Part shown: piece by piece, positions 22,381 through 34,939 of the stretch | Position numbering within the stretch: position 1 is the stretch's first letter | Layout of the letters: every line of letters begins with the position of its first letter | Assembly (NCBI RefSeq): GCF_002099425.1 | Contig: NW_018344037.1 | Location: 7,153,001-7,217,000, forward strand | Direction of reading: 5' to 3' | DNA length: 64,000 bases | Source: Phascolarctos cinereus | Taxonomy: Eukaryota > Chordata > Mammalia > Diprotodontia > Phascolarctidae | Program-made: the position numbers and the translations under genes | The notes under the pieces: model-generated | Told to the model about the DNA's origin: nothing | Databases searched by the model: none | The model's input: only the letters and a program-made list of their open reading frames with translations

Positions 22381-23559
22381 AAAAGTATATATTTTCCAAT
22401 CAATGAACAATGATGGAATAAGAATTCCATCTAGATAATATTCTCTTTTCAGGGTCTTCTAGTTTGTGTAGAGGGGTCAAGATGCAAGTACCCAGAGTAA
22501 TTGGAAAATCTCATCTATCAGAATGTCCTTCACAAAGACTGGGCTTTGAATGAGGAAATAGAAAGGGAAAAAATCCTGAATCGCCTCAATATAAATTGGT
22601 TATTAATAATCGTTTTGCTTTTAAGTGAAAGAGAAAACACACAATTGATAAATACAAACAATAATTTGAAGAAAAATCTGGAAAATGAGAAATAAAAAGC
22701 TTTAACAGTCAAAGAACATATAATATTTATAGAAGCAAAATTCATTGATCTTAAAGACAGAACATACAGAGACAACTTAAACATCATAAGCCTCACAGAA
22801 CACGACCTATCAAAGAATGTCATAATGCAAGAATATAAGAAAACATCCCAGAATGTCCAAATACTAAAACCAAATCATCCATCCAAACAGATTGCCTCCA
22901 GACAAAACCCTATGCTGCACACCAAAAAACAACTAAAAAACCCCACAAAACCATCAAACATGTGTTTAAATTAATAATTGCCATGACCCCCTCCAAAGAA
23001 ATCTGAAAGAAATAAGGAGAAAATCATTAAAAATATAAAAGAAAATTAATAGGAATAACACAAAACTATGTCTGAATTCATCACACACCACAAAAAGGAA
23101 TGGAATAATGTATTTCAAAAAAGCAAGGGAACTTAATTTGTTACCCAAAATAAAATACTCTACAAGCCTGAACATAATCATCTATTTTTTAAAAAGAAAG
23201 ATCCAAATAAAAGAGAGGTTTTTGAAGTATTAAAAGTTGAGTAGGTTATTTGCAAACCTTTCAAATAACAGTAAGACAAGAAAGGTGACTAAATAAAAAA
23301 AAATCAAAATTATATGTGTACGTGTTCCAACATCTCTAAAGAATATTAAAAGGAGTGAGCGGAGGAAGAAGCAGAAAAAAGACAACTGTGGGGAGGTTTA
23401 AAAAAAGAAATAATAAAAACTGAGGGACTTATGCTTTATTTCTTTCTAAAAGTACAGAAGTGTATAAAGATTAAAGTGGAACTTAAATACTAGCATTGCT
23501 GGTACAGCAACAGGCTTGAAATAACATAGACCAAATGCCAGGAACTGAACTTCACATTT

Positions 23560-23580
23560 ACACACATACACACACACACA

Positions 23581-23611
<31 letters not shown>
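23560..23611. repeat. (CA)n microsatellite
   Basis: About 24 CA units with one interrupting C at the 'accaca' step. Confidence 0.95.
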
Positions 23612-24177
23612 AATGAATCAATATATTTTGTAGGACTAAATTGACAAATGGGAGTACTTATAAAAAGGGAGTTGAGTACTGAATATAAAAGGAAATATAT
23701 GATATACTTTAATCAAAAATAGCAAGCATTGGAGGGAAAATGCTATATTTATTCAGCAAGAAAAGGAACTACAAAAGAATGGATGAGGTGGCAAAGGGAG
23801 GGAATAAAATGCTGAGTTGGGTGAGAGTATATAGTCCATGGTTTTAACTCTGTGGTGGGGAGTGATCCCTTTCCAATGGAGGAGTAACATAATTGGAAAT
23901 AGATACATATTGCATATAATCTGGAGGGGCCTTGTCCTCAGACCACTCCTCTGAGGGAATGGTGTATGTCCATGGATAGCATTTTAATTCTGGCAGAGAA
24001 AAATCAGAGCTCCTGGAGATAACAAGTAACTGGAAAGATAGGATGGTATGGATCCAGGGAGGAAATTTCATGACATTTGAAAAGGAAAATGATTATGGGG
24101 AATTCAGAGGGTAGATTTAGAACATATGTAAAGGGGCATAGGTAATTTCTACAATGGGGCAATATTTTTAATCCCTT

Positions 24178-24268
24178 ATTGTTTACTCATTTTTCAGTAG
24201 TCTCTGACTCTTTGAAACCTCATTTGAGGTTTTTTTGGCAAATATACTGGCAGAGTTTGCCATTTCCC
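24178..24268 (-). mobile_element. SINE 3' part
   Basis: 'gtttactcatttttcagtag', 'aaacctcatttgaggttttt' and 'gagtttgccatttcc' match the tail side of the CORE-type SINE. The remainder is absent. Confidence 0.7.
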
Positions 24269-24589
24269 AGAGTTGAGGACAATCATGATAGAAAATAACA
24301 TAGAGATTATGTCTTTTGAGGAACAGTTCCATGAAATGGAATCATTTTCCCTGGAGATGAAATGATTTAGAAAGGATTCACAATATATCTCTAGTAAAGA
24401 ATCTGAAGGGCAGCCATATGTATAGAAGAAAAATTAGAATTCTTCTGCTTGGCCCTGGAGGACATGATAAGAATCTATAGGTGGAAGTTACAAAGAAAAA
24501 CTTTTGGTGTGGTGCAAGAACACTCTTCCTGACAAAACTCTTCAAAAGTGGAATTGGATGAATCCAGAATTAGCAGATTTAATGATAAA

Positions 24590-24815
24590 AGTAATAGCTA
24601 ATACTTATATAACACTATGTCCCAAATACTATCTCATTTGATCCTTACAGCAACTTTGAGAGGTAGATGCTATTATTATCTTCATTTTACAGATGAAGAA
24701 ACTGAGGCAAACAGAAGTTAAGTGATAGCTAATATCTGCCTGAGACCAGATTTGAACTTGGATCTTCCTGGCTTGAGGCCTAGTGCACTATCCACTGTAC
24801 CACCCACTTGCCTCA
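24590..24815 (-). mobile_element. MIR/CORE-SINE
   Basis: Ordered landmarks in reverse: 'aatagctaatacttatataa', 'tctcatttgatccttacagc', 'cattttacagatgaagaaac', 'agatttgaacttggatcttc' and 'ccactgtaccacccacttgc'. It is almost full length. Confidence 0.85.
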
Positions 24816-24819
24816 TGAT

Positions 24820-25740
24820 TTGGACCTAACAAGACATCTTCAAGTAAAAACTGGTTTAGGACTTTCCAGGTATTTGTAAAGGAGAATCTTTTTTCAGGTA
24901 TAACATTGGACTAGGGGGCCTTGGATATCTTCCTACTACCTTGTAAATTCTCTAATTCCATTATTATATAAAGACTAACCTACCTTACACATGTTTATCT
25001 TTCAAAATATCATGTATCTAAAAACATAATTAGATGCTATATTTGTGATGTGAATATTTAGATTACATTTTATCTTAGAAAGTAGTAATTTTTCCCCAGC
25101 ATTGTCATATGTAAATAAAAATAAATTCAATTTAAATGGGCATCACTGATGGGAGTCCATTAGTCTAACTTTTTGTTGTTGTAACAGCTTAGTCTGAAAA
25201 CACCAATCATCCTCTCAATGTGCATTTAACTATCAGAGTATACTGGTAAGTGATAAATACTTTAATGTTCAAAAATTATGGAAAAATAATAAATGCAAAT
25301 ATAATCTTATAATTAAGCTACTACAAACCTGTACCAGATTAGATAAGATCTCATGGGACTATTTTCAAATTAATAGCTGTACAGGAAAATTTGTATAACT
25401 TTACTTTCACAATCCTTTGCAAGTATGTGTTTGTTGCTTATACTTCAGACAATTCTTATCAGATAGAATCTTTATTTTAATTAACAGAATGAGAAATGTG
25501 CAGAGAGAAGATGTATAGGCTAAATCCTAATGTTAATGATTTTCAGAGTAGGGCCACTGAATCCAACTCAACCCAAACAATCCAATTGAATGGGATGGTA
25601 TTTCTCAGGACATACTTTAATATCTTTGTTTCAAAATGATGAGCTATTCAATAATTTTAGATTCATTGAGGGTAACTTCTTCCATCCAATGACTATTATT
25701 CTTTCAAAGGATCAATCAAAAATATCTAAGGGGTTAAAGT
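24820..25740. other. Intergenic DNA, nothing recognised
   Basis: AT-rich, with no repeat or gene I can support. Confidence 0.45.
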
Positions 25741-25749
25741 TATCTGTCT

Positions 25750-26018
25750 TGGCAGCTAGGTGGCACAGCCTATAGATACTAAACATGGAGTCAAGAAGGT
25801 TTGAGTTTAAATGTGGCCTCTGACAATTGCTAACTGTACAGCTCTGATGAAGTCACTTAACCTTTTTTTTTAACCTAAGTTTCCTCAATTATAAAAGGGA
25901 GATAATAAAAGCATCTACCTAATAGACTTGTGAGGATCAAATGAGATAATATTTTAAACAAACAGTAAAGTGCCTGGCACATATTAGACACTATATAAAT
26001 GTTCATTCTCTTCTTCCC
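25750..26018 (+). mobile_element. CORE-SINE/MIR, near full length
   Basis: Head 'ttggcagctaggtggcacag', then 'aagtcacttaacc', 'ggatcaaatgagataatatt' and 'agtgcctggcacatattaga', in forward order. A pyrimidine insertion interrupts the middle. Confidence 0.85.
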
Positions 26019-26029
26019 TTTGAATTTTA

Positions 26030-27370
26030 TAGACATAAGAATAGTATGTACATATTATAGAAATTTGAAGAAATGATTTTACACTTTAAGGGACATATTA
26101 AAGTCTGATTTTATTCAGATTCTTTTTTTTTCATAAAAACAAGGGAATATTTAAAATTTGCTAGCACAAATGTAAAAGAAAAACATTATTTGGGGAAAAA
26201 GGCATTCATTGTTACAATGCACACAAAAGCAATATCTAACTTTTTTTTATTTGTTACAACAGCAGGATGAGTGAAGTAACAAAGCTGGATTCTTGTTCCT
26301 CTGTCCCTGGATAATTTTCATTTTGGACTGTTCACTTCCCCTGAGTTGGCATCAATCCCTACTTCTTCTAAGACTGCCTTTTGATATTGATTCAAATCAC
26401 TTGGCTGGGTAAATTGCACAGCAGTGTGGTTGGCTGGCTAGTTGGAAAGCTGGCATAAAGCAAAGCATTTCAAGGTCACTTTCAAAGTGCCAAAGGGAAG
26501 ACTGGCCCTATATTTGAATATTTAATATTGGGTCTGTTTTCCATAATCTTTTTTTATGGCACCATATATGCTTTGTTAAATGACAGTATTCCCACTTAAA
26601 ATGGAAACAATGGAATAGCTGACCTATAAGCAATTCCTCTCATTTGAAACAGATTTAAAGTTCCCTTGAAAAAATAATTATGTTGATTGAAAAGTTGAAA
26701 TGAACTTGCATAACCATTTTTATATTTTTGCCTTTCACTTGATTTTGTGAACATAGTAATCTTCCAAGTTTATTATGGCATTCCCAGCAATGTGTACCAA
26801 CATTCAGGAAAAGCAGGAGTTGATTTTTCAGTGACAATGGCAACCTAAATAAAATTCAGATTTCACTGATCATAAAACAATAAACAAAATCACTTCAATA
26901 AGTAATATCATTTTTCATGTGGTAAGGTTCTTTTCATCCTTAAGTTTTGTCTAACAAGTGATTTTTTTTATTTGACTCACTTCTTTACACACAGGCACAA
27001 AATAGATAGGAATTTTTTAAAATTTCAAAGTATCTACATATTAGTTCCTTAAGGTTTTAATTAATTCTTTCCTTAATATATAAACAGAATGCCTTATAAA
27101 CTGCTATGTACTCATTAAGTAGTTAAAATTACCTGATAATTCATGGCTTGAAATTTTTTCATTTGTATACCTCCTTTCCCAATAGAATACAAAAGGCTGT
27201 ATTGCTCTTCAGACAAACACACAATTGCCTTGTTTTTGTATCTATTCATATTGGAAGTTGCCCCGCTGTTTTTACAGGTAGTTGTTGTGAATTTAAATTC
27301 TCTTCTTTCATACTTCCACACAAAAGCTTTCCAGAAGAATATGTGATCTCTCTGTATTCTCTTCTTAAAT
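26030..27370. other. Intergenic DNA, nothing recognised
   Basis: About 26,260-26,510 is somewhat GC-richer than its surroundings with no recognised repeat. It could be old unique sequence. No gene signal. Confidence 0.4.
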
Positions 27371-27379
27371 AGCCTTTAC

Positions 27380-28440
27380 TTTTTCTATCTTCCTTCTCTC
27401 AATATACCTTCTCTTGATCTCCTCACTTGCCCTGAACTCAACTTGCAACTTTATGCAGATAACTTACAGATGTATATATCCTTTCCTAGTGTCTCATTCC
27501 TGAATTCTAGTTAAAAATCACTAACTATCCATTGGAAACTTACAGTTTGATTTCCCTGTGATATTGCAAAGATAATATACCTTTCAAAATTCGTTGAATT
27601 TTGCCCCAAACCTCTAAATTTTCCTAATTTTTTATTTCTATTTCTAGTAGAAATCTGAGATTTCTACTGTCTTTCAAATAATCCAATTTTGAAAAGTTTG
27701 GGTCATCCTTAACTCTTCTCTGTCTCTCTCCCCACACATCCAATCAGTTGCTACATTTTGTTTTTATTTTATCTGTCCTCTAATATCTGTCCACTTTTCT
27801 GCACTCACTTCATTTACATGGTCATCAGCCTTGATTAGGCTCCCCCTACCTCTTACTTGGACTATGACAATGGTCTCCAGATTGTTCTTCCTATCTTTCA
27901 ATCTACTCTGTCTCTATATATGTATATATTATTATTATTAAAAGTCTTATGTATACATATATTTATATATATTATTAAAATTTACATATTCATTATTATT
28001 ATTAAAACTTAGATCTGTTCAAAAAGTGCCAGTGGCTCTCTGTTTCCACTACATTAAAATGCACAACTCTCTCTCTCTTTGGTATTCAAACTCCTTTATA
28101 ATCTGATATCAGTCTACCTATCTGTCTTTATTATATATTATTGTCCTTCACATACTCTACATTCCTGTCAAATCAGCCTACTTACTTTTTCTTGTGTATA
28201 ACTTTTTACCGCTGATCTCCATACTCTTGCAAATGCTAACACCTTTGCCTGAATGCAATTTTTCCTCATCTCTGTCCCTTAGGATACCTAATTACATTCA
28301 GTATTCAACCTAAGTGACACCTCCTTCAATAGGACTTTCTTTGTCTTTTAGTGACTGGTACCCTTCCTAAAATTACATTTCATTTACTTAATACATATTT
28401 TTTTGTGTATGTAGTATGGATCTATATGGAACTATTTTCC
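27380..28440 (+). mobile_element. L2 LINE, 3' half
   Basis: Landmarks follow L2 in order: 'gggtcatccttaactcttct', 'cacatccaatcagttgctac', 'cttggactatgacaatggtc', 'agtgccagtggctctctgtt', 'actcctttataatctgatat', 'tcaacctaagtgacacctcc' and 'ttcaataggactttctttg'. These cover the C-terminal coding part and the 3'UTR. No frame survives. An AT-rich microsatellite (about 27,915-28,010) is inserted midway. Confidence 0.85.
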
Positions 28441-28566
28441 TAGCCCTTTATTGGACTTTCAGTGTGGTTTCCAGGACGATGGTTACTACATTTCATTGTG
28501 GTGATTTTCTAATCCTATAACCCATGAACCCACAACCATTGTGCTTTCTTTATTATCAATTAATAG

Positions 28567-28568
<2 letters not shown>

Positions 28569-28607
<39 letters not shown>
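28569..28607. repeat. (AT)n microsatellite
   Basis: About 19 AT units. Confidence 0.95.
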
Positions 28608-28609
<2 letters not shown>

Positions 28610-28614
28610 TTAGG

Positions 28615-29400
28615 TTTTAGAAAGTGGCATTTGTTAAAGTGAAGTAGTAATAATTGGTGCAAGATATGGTTGAAAATGTCCATGACTTCCTCTATCACCA
28701 GTTACTTTCACCAATGAAGAAAAACATATTTTTTCCATTGGTAAAAAAAATATAAACACTTAAAGGGGTGATAAATCAATTGAACAAATCAACTAATTAC
28801 CTCACTCTCCTTAGCCATTATAATTTTATCGGGTAATAACAGATTTAAATTGATGTGTTTGGCATCCAAAGGAAAGTGAGCTCAAACGCAGAACATGTGT
28901 GGCAACAGTGGCAGAACAGCTCATAACTCCTGGAAGTCTTTTTGATGTAGTCATCAAGATGTTCCTTTTAGATATATTGTAGCTTCTCTGCTAGGCTCTT
29001 TAGAGAGCTTTGACTTTACTTTTGCTCTTCACATCCAGTCTGGTCTTGCTTGCCAAAACAGATATTGCCATCAGCTGTTCCAGAGTTCCTACTAGGACCT
29101 TGGTAAGAAGTTAAAAATCTTCCACATTCTTTGAACCTCATGTTTTGCTCTGATCATGGTGGGAGTTGGGGGAGGACACTGGGGATAAGGTCAAAGCCAG
29201 TTTCCTTCTTCTCTTTCCCAAGTGATTCCTTTCTGGAGGCCTGGCATGAAATTATTCTTCTTTATGTTGGAAGATTCTTGAATCCATTGATTTTAAACTA
29301 GGCTGATGGTTTGTTAAAAGTCCGCAAATCCCCTAACTTATCAGAACAGATTTTATGCCATTTATATCCAGACTTATTGACAGCTATTTCACACTTCAGA
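28615..29400. other. Intergenic DNA, nothing recognised
   Basis: About 28,860-29,260 is GC-richer than the window average. No repeat or exon is recognised. Confidence 0.4.
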
Positions 29401-29404
29401 TAGT

Positions 29405-29540
29405 TGCTTCTCAATAGTATATAAATTCCTTTAGGAGGAGGAGATGTTGCATTTTTTTTTCTTTGCAACCCAATTACCTAGCAATGTACCTGACATAGAA
29501 TAGGCTATTAATAAATACTTCTTGTTTGCATGATTATATG
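29405..29540 (+). mobile_element. L2/MIR-type 3' tail
   Basis: 'ttgcaacccaattacctagc', 'gtacctgacatagaataggc' and 'taataaatacttcttgttt' match the shared L2/MIR 3' ending. Confidence 0.6.
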
Positions 29541-29689
29541 AAATTGATTTGCTGTTGATATAGTTAATTTAAATATGTACATTAAAAAAAAAACCTGGCA
29601 AAAGGCTCTGCTGAGCAGGTCAGTAGTTTAAAGGGACTTAAAAGATTGAGTTGAAGGAAATCATAGAGGATATGTAATTTAAAGACTTC

Positions 29690-29765
29690 ATTTTTTAGAT
29701 GAGAAAACTGGAGACACTGAGATGTGAAATGAATTGACCCATGTCACAAAATAAGTGTCACAACT
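29690..29765 (-). mobile_element. MIR CORE fragment
   Basis: 'cattttttagatgagaaaac' followed by 'atgaattgacccatgtcaca' is the reversed CORE segment. Confidence 0.5.
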
Positions 29766-29779
29766 GCATTCATAAAATA

Positions 29780-30885
29780 AGTAATTATGTTCACATTCCA
29801 AGATCTTGGTCTGCTGGTGCCCCTGGGTGCTCTTTTCTATACACATTAGAGATTTCAGACAATAATGAGGTGTTGTCTAATAGCTCTATCCCTACATAAT
29901 ATTGTTTAGAGAAAGTCATTTCTATGAAGGGTACTATCCCAAGTCTAAAGTAATTTGGGGGATGTTGGAACACAGGGATGATCTCTTCAATATAAGCATA
30001 TATATGATTCTGGTAGAGTAAGAAGGACTTGAGTTTTATAAAGAACTAGAGACAGTTAGCAGCACTTGAAGTCTTGAAGATCTTGAGCTAGACAAATAAG
30101 ACATGCATTTAGGAGTATATAGTTAACCGAAACCTGGGAAAAGTAGGGGGACAAGAATATAGATGGACAAAACAGGAGTTAAGGAAGCTTGGGCAAAGAT
30201 AGAATTATATGTTCTATATGTGTGTATATACATACATGTATATACAGATAGATAATACACAAGATAGAATGTTACAAATTGTATTAATCTATAAATTCAC
30301 AATCAACCCAAAGCAAAAGTATTTAATAAAATGATATAATATTAAAAAATAGAAGCTGTATGTAGCAAAAAAAAAATCCCATACATACTGTGGCAGATTT
30401 TCATACATATATATAGAGAGAGCTTCAGTAGAAAAGTAGATACACATAGAGAACACAAATGGAAAGGCCCTCACGTAGGGAATGTATATGGCCAAGTCTC
30501 ATGAATGGATGGACAACATACTCCAAAGTCTATCACTATCTTCAAGTAACTGTTCTCATAGAGAACCTGCTTCCCACCTGTCTCTTAATTTCCCCCAGAA
30601 GTTACTCCACTGATGTGGAGTTACAGCATGATGTTTGGCTAAGATGTATTTTACACAGCTGCAGGGTCAGCTAAAATCTTTGAGAGGATGCTGCCACATT
30701 CTTATAGCTGAAAGCCTATGCTCATGGTCTCATAGTCTTCTGTTAAAAAAAATTTTTTTTTAGAAAAAAGCAGGAAACCATTCACTCTAAAACCAACAGA
30801 AAATATCTCCTATTCGTCTTAGTGTCTCAGCTCTGAAGACTCTCATTACAATAACTGGAAATTCTCACCTCCAGATACCGAGCTC
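29780..30885. other. Intergenic DNA, nothing recognised
   Basis: Short TA/CA microsatellite near 30,215-30,250. No gene or repeat assigned. Confidence 0.45.
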
Positions 30886-30894
30886 ATTAGTCAG

Positions 30895-31060
30895 CCAGTC
30901 AGTCCATAAACATTAAGTGCTTACTATGTGCTTGGGACTTTGATGAATGATAGGGACACAAACACACAAAAAAAGAAAACAAAAAAGGAAAGAAACACAA
31001 TCTTTGCCCTGAAGGAGCTTACAATCTATTGGGGGAAGATAACATACAAAAGGAAGCTGG
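30895..31060 (+). repeat. Dispersed repeat, AACAAGCATTTATTAAGC family
   Basis: 'cataaacattaagtgcttac', 'tgccctgaaggagcttacaa' and 'gggggaagataacatacaaa' appear in family order. One of the better-preserved copies. Confidence 0.7.
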
Positions 31061-31079
31061 AAAGTGAGGGAGGTTGAAT

Positions 31080-32840
31080 ACTAGACATACGGTCATGGTG
31101 GAGAAGTCAGATAAGTCCCAGGGTAGTGTAGTCATGTGAAAAATGAGATATTGTGAGCTGAGCTTCCTCCTTAAATGGAACAAAGAATAGAGTCACTGAA
31201 GTTGCCTAATGTTCTTTAGCTTGATCTTTTCTTTCTTTTTTTTTTGAATCATCTTATTGATTAGGGGCTTAAATCCTTTGTCCATCTTCCTCTCTTTACT
31301 TATGATGCATATTCTCTAAGCTTCAGAGTATTGAAGTTGTAGTTGTATTACTAATAGTGATTATTTTTCCCAATAGCTGTCAAATCACTCTGAGAGAGTA
31401 GTTGTCAGATTTTAAACTCTGACTTTCTTTTGTTTGTTTTTTTATGTCAATAAGTGGATAGAGAAAATGTAAGACTCTATCCTTGCTACCTGTCCACCAG
31501 TATATGTGGCTTCTTCGAATAGAGGTATGACCAATCAAGATCTGAAAGGAGCTTTGTCTCATATCCTAATACTTACTCAAGATTGGTATATAACTTGAAA
31601 GAACCTAGAGTTCCCACTATAACATGATGATGAAGTTTTGCTACATCTTTACAATGTATCTTTGGTCAGGTCATCAGGTTTCAAAAACTCTATTCATCCA
31701 CAAAATGGGTGTACTTTCCCTCCCTAAATTTCATAATGTTTTTAAAAAATTTACTTTGTAAACTTAATAGTGCTATGGGAAAGTGAGCTGTAAGACTTTT
31801 TGAAAAGCAAATTTTTACGTAGAACTTCATACTAGATTATTTGGATAGGAGTATATGGGAGAATGTATATGCCAATGCTAAACTAGATATTCCTCCATTA
31901 GTCTGACGAAAAGTTTATATGACTTTGAAACTTACCTCTAAAGTGTTGTGCAAGAATTGGAAAGAATAGTTTCCAAAAGTCATTACACAATTCATTGCTT
32001 TACAGCTAGGATGATTTTTGTAAACCACTAGAAATGAACTATTACTATCAATAAAATTCATTTTGCTATCCAACCTTGTAAAATCTTATTTTAGTTATCA
32101 ATAGCCTACTTTTTTAAACATACTTAAAGACCACACTATATTTAATCTATTAACAATTTGAAATGACTGCATATTTGACTCATCCACTGAATACAAATAA
32201 TTGCCAGTCGATATATGCTGAATGATCACAAATGTGGTGTTTTCAGTAATAAAAGGCAGAAGGCAGTACATTCCTGATGATATCAGGCAGGAACCAGTAA
32301 AGAATGCATAGTGCTGTTCAGTATAGAAGCCCCTTCAATTTGTCTGCAAACTAGACTTGTTCCTTTAGATTGAATGCTATTATTCATGATGTCTTTTAAG
32401 CCTATGTGGTTTTGTTTTTCTTTTTATTACCAAGCACATATTATATGCCATTATTTTATATTCTGATGATATGATCCTCTCTTCTTAAATTAAGTTTCAA
32501 CAACCATTTAAAATAACCAATAAACCCTGATGCAAATTGCCATTAAATGAAATGCCAAAAAAGACAGCATGATGTGATGCTGAATCTAATTTACAGAATC
32601 TATCTAATCAGCAGGAAATATTTACCCAGTAGCACATTTCTTTGTGTCATAGAAACTTCTCATCATGTAGATTAATAATCTTTTTAGCTACTCTTGAAAG
32701 TATTCATCTTCTAAATATTGCTTTCTATGAAAAAAAAGGAATTGATCTCTTACATCTTCTTATTGGTTTGCTAAATGTATGTGTCATCTCATTGTCAGTT
32801 CCTTGGGATCTGGGTGTCATGATGTTCCAATTTATGCTAT
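31080..32840. other. Intergenic DNA, nothing recognised
   Basis: AT-rich. The frames near 31,380 and 32,642 have no recognisable domain. Confidence 0.45.
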
Positions 32841-32842
32841 CA

Positions 32843-32955
32843 ATCAATACATATTTACTGAGGGCCCTTGAGGGGTTTTGAACTAGTGAATACAGGAATG
32901 CAATCAATGAGAACATGTAGTTTCTACTCTCACAGAATTTAGAGTAGTTAAAGAG
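32843..32955 (+). repeat. Dispersed repeat, AACAAGCATTTATTAAGC family
   Basis: 'caatcaatacatatttactg' and 'ctactctcacagaatttaga'. Diverged. Confidence 0.5.
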
Positions 32956-33384
32956 ACTATATGTGTAAAATATATATGTGCACGTGTATATATGTATATT
33001 CATGTGTGTATACATATACACAGAAAAAATATATTTCTTTCACTCTCCCTCTCTTCCTTTTTTCCTTCCTTATTCCTTCTTTCTTTGGGATTTCATCAGG
33101 CTGAGGACTTCCATTCAGTGAAGGAGAATGCAAACTTCTTATGACTTAGTAAGCAAATGCTGGGACTTGGGTGAGTAAGGTAAAAACTAAGTAACTTGCC
33201 TAGGGTCACAAAGCTAATAAGTTTCATAAGTGTTACATGAATTTAATCTTGTGGGTCACGTTCTGCCAGAAACTCAGAGGGTCTTCTTCTCTGAAACTGC
33301 TTCTTTTGTGAAGGCAAACTAGGGCATATTTTGCCTCAATTCTTACCTAGCCTTTAACTACTGAATAGATTTTGTATCAGACAA

Positions 33385-33580
33385 GCTGAGACCTGGGAAA
33401 GACCTCAGCATAAAAAGGCCAAGGTCTCCCACTGCATCTGGGGTCATCTCCAAAAGTTCTGACCTATGTCTTGCTACTGCCTCACTTAAATTCTATTCAC
33501 TTGCAAGTCAAGTCATCCTGCTCCTGCTATCATTGGTCCTCTTCCAGAACAAAGGACAAAAAACAATCCTGTGGGTCAGG
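33385..33580 (+). mobile_element. Marsupial SINE of the CAACAACAAC-tailed type
   Basis: 'aggccaaggtctcccactgc', 'ggggtcatctccaaaagttc', 'ctcacttaaattctattcac', 'aagtcaagtcatcctgctcc' and 'ggtcctcttccagaacaaag' are ordered landmarks of a marsupial SINE whose tail reads ACAAACAACAACAA. A related piece lies at 50,640-50,785. The family name is not certain. Confidence 0.65.
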
Positions 33581-33589
33581 TAACCTTCT

Positions 33590-33711
33590 ACACACACACA
33601 CACACACACACACACCCACACCCACACCCACACACACACACACACACACACACCCCACCACCACCACCACCACCACCACCACCACCGCCGCCACCACTAC
33701 CACCACCACCA
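33590..33711. repeat. Compound (CA)n, (CCCACA)n, (CAC)n microsatellite
   Basis: (CA)n with CCCACA variants (33,590-33,652) passes into (CAC/CCA)n with a CCGCCG interruption (33,653-33,711). Open frames on both strands here are repeat artefacts. Confidence 0.95.
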
Positions 33712-34124
33712 CATTGTTAATATTGTAGGTAAGGAAGTTATGATGCAGACCTGAAGTACTTAGGGTTAAATTTTCCACCAGATTGATTGTTCATTGGTTA
33801 TTTGGCAAGAGAAACACATAGTTTTCAAGAGAGAACCTTCTTCCTGACTTTTAAAACTTTTTCCTCAGTAATTTTTATCTGTTATATATATATATATATA
33901 AAATCTTTTGCACTTATTTCAGACTGCGTGGAGAATTACTTCTACCTGAAGTTATCATAATATAATCTTAGCAAAATAAATGTTGATTTAAATTGTCTGC
34001 TTTTGAATGTTCCATTGTACAAAATGCAAAGTAATCCTGATACCTCTGTTATTCATATTGACTCTAATCTCAGAATTCTATCCATTTCTTTGTGCTTCCT
34101 TCACGTATATGAAAAGACAGCTGA

Positions 34125-34265
34125 TTAAAGCTAACAGATATTTATTAAGTACTTACTAAGTGTCAGGTGCTGTGAAATGTTCTGAGATTAGAGACAAAAA
34201 AAATAAGATATTTCTACCCTATAGCAGTTTATATTCTGCTGGGAGTACCCAACATGTATATAGAT
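34125..34265 (+). repeat. Dispersed repeat, AACAAGCATTTATTAAGC family
   Basis: 'gctaacagatatttattaag', 'taagtgtcaggtgctgtgaa' and 'ttatattctgctgggag' in order. Confidence 0.65.
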
Positions 34266-34504
34266 AAATAAACACAAAGTATTTACAAAGTTATTTTAAA
34301 AGGCCGGTAAACTTGGAGAGAACATTAGTTAGTGATCTAAGGTAAACTGTGATAAGCACATGATTGATATGAATAACAACTGAGAATGTTTGGAAGCAAT
34401 TGGTAATTTCCTGCTGGAAAACGTTACCTGATACTACATAAGCTGTTCCAACTCAGCATGGCTAAAATGGAACTCTTTGTATTCTTCCCTAAACCCTTCC
34501 TTGG

Positions 34505-34742
34505 ACAAAATGGATAGAGCAACAGCCCTGGAATCAGGATGAATCATCTTCTTTATTTCAAATCTGGCCTCAGACACTTCCTAGCTATGTGACCCTGGAC
34601 AAGTCACTAACCCTGATTGCCTCAATTTCCTCATATCTAAAATGACCTGGAGAAGGAAATGGCAAATGACTCCAGAATCTTTGCCAAGAAAACCTCAAAT
34701 GAGGTCGTGAAGAGTCAAAAATGATTGAATGACAGTAACACC
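34505..34742 (+). mobile_element. Marsupial CORE-type SINE, full length
   Basis: Head 'tggatagagcaacagccctg', B-box-like 'tttcaaatctggcctcagac', then 'gtgaccctggacaagtcact', 'ggagaaggaaatggcaaatg', 'ccaagaaaacctcaaatgag' and tail 'gattgaatgacagtaacacc'. This copy shows that the other copies carrying the CCATTTGGGGTTTTCTTGG motif lie in reverse orientation. Confidence 0.9.
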
Positions 34743-34939
34743 AAATTCTCCCTTTTTCAAAATTTTGAAAGAGAACATTTCCAACACTTTAGGCATCACA
34801 GATTGTGATGACTATGTTATTCTTTTTCACTTCTCCCTTACTTCGCATAAAAAATTGATTTATATCAATTATAAATCTGTAAAATATATCCTTCTCTACC
34901 CACATTGGTTAGTAGATAGAAAGATACATTGATAATGAA

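Larger units (their letters stand above)
21390..24150 (+). mobile_element. Diverged ORF1-type LINE-like element, family unclear
   Basis: The block begins near an AAGATGGCAAC motif (21,408), typical of LINE 5' ends. It contains a region with coiled-coil character (22,501-22,695; residues rich in E, K, L and N), then a frame with DLKDRTYRDNLNIISLTEHD at about 22,749-22,808. This resembles the L1 ORF1 RNA-binding start (..RRDNLRIIGLPE..). The sequence after it does not match the ORF1 C-terminus of the other L1/HAL1 copies here. A purine-rich 3' portion with a (CA)n follows. An LTR splits the element at 22,093-22,380. Family and edges are uncertain. Confidence 0.4.

Noticed and set aside
33471-33778. 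Frames rich in T/H/P or V/C on the two strands
   Set aside because: Translations of the CA/CAC microsatellite, not proteins.
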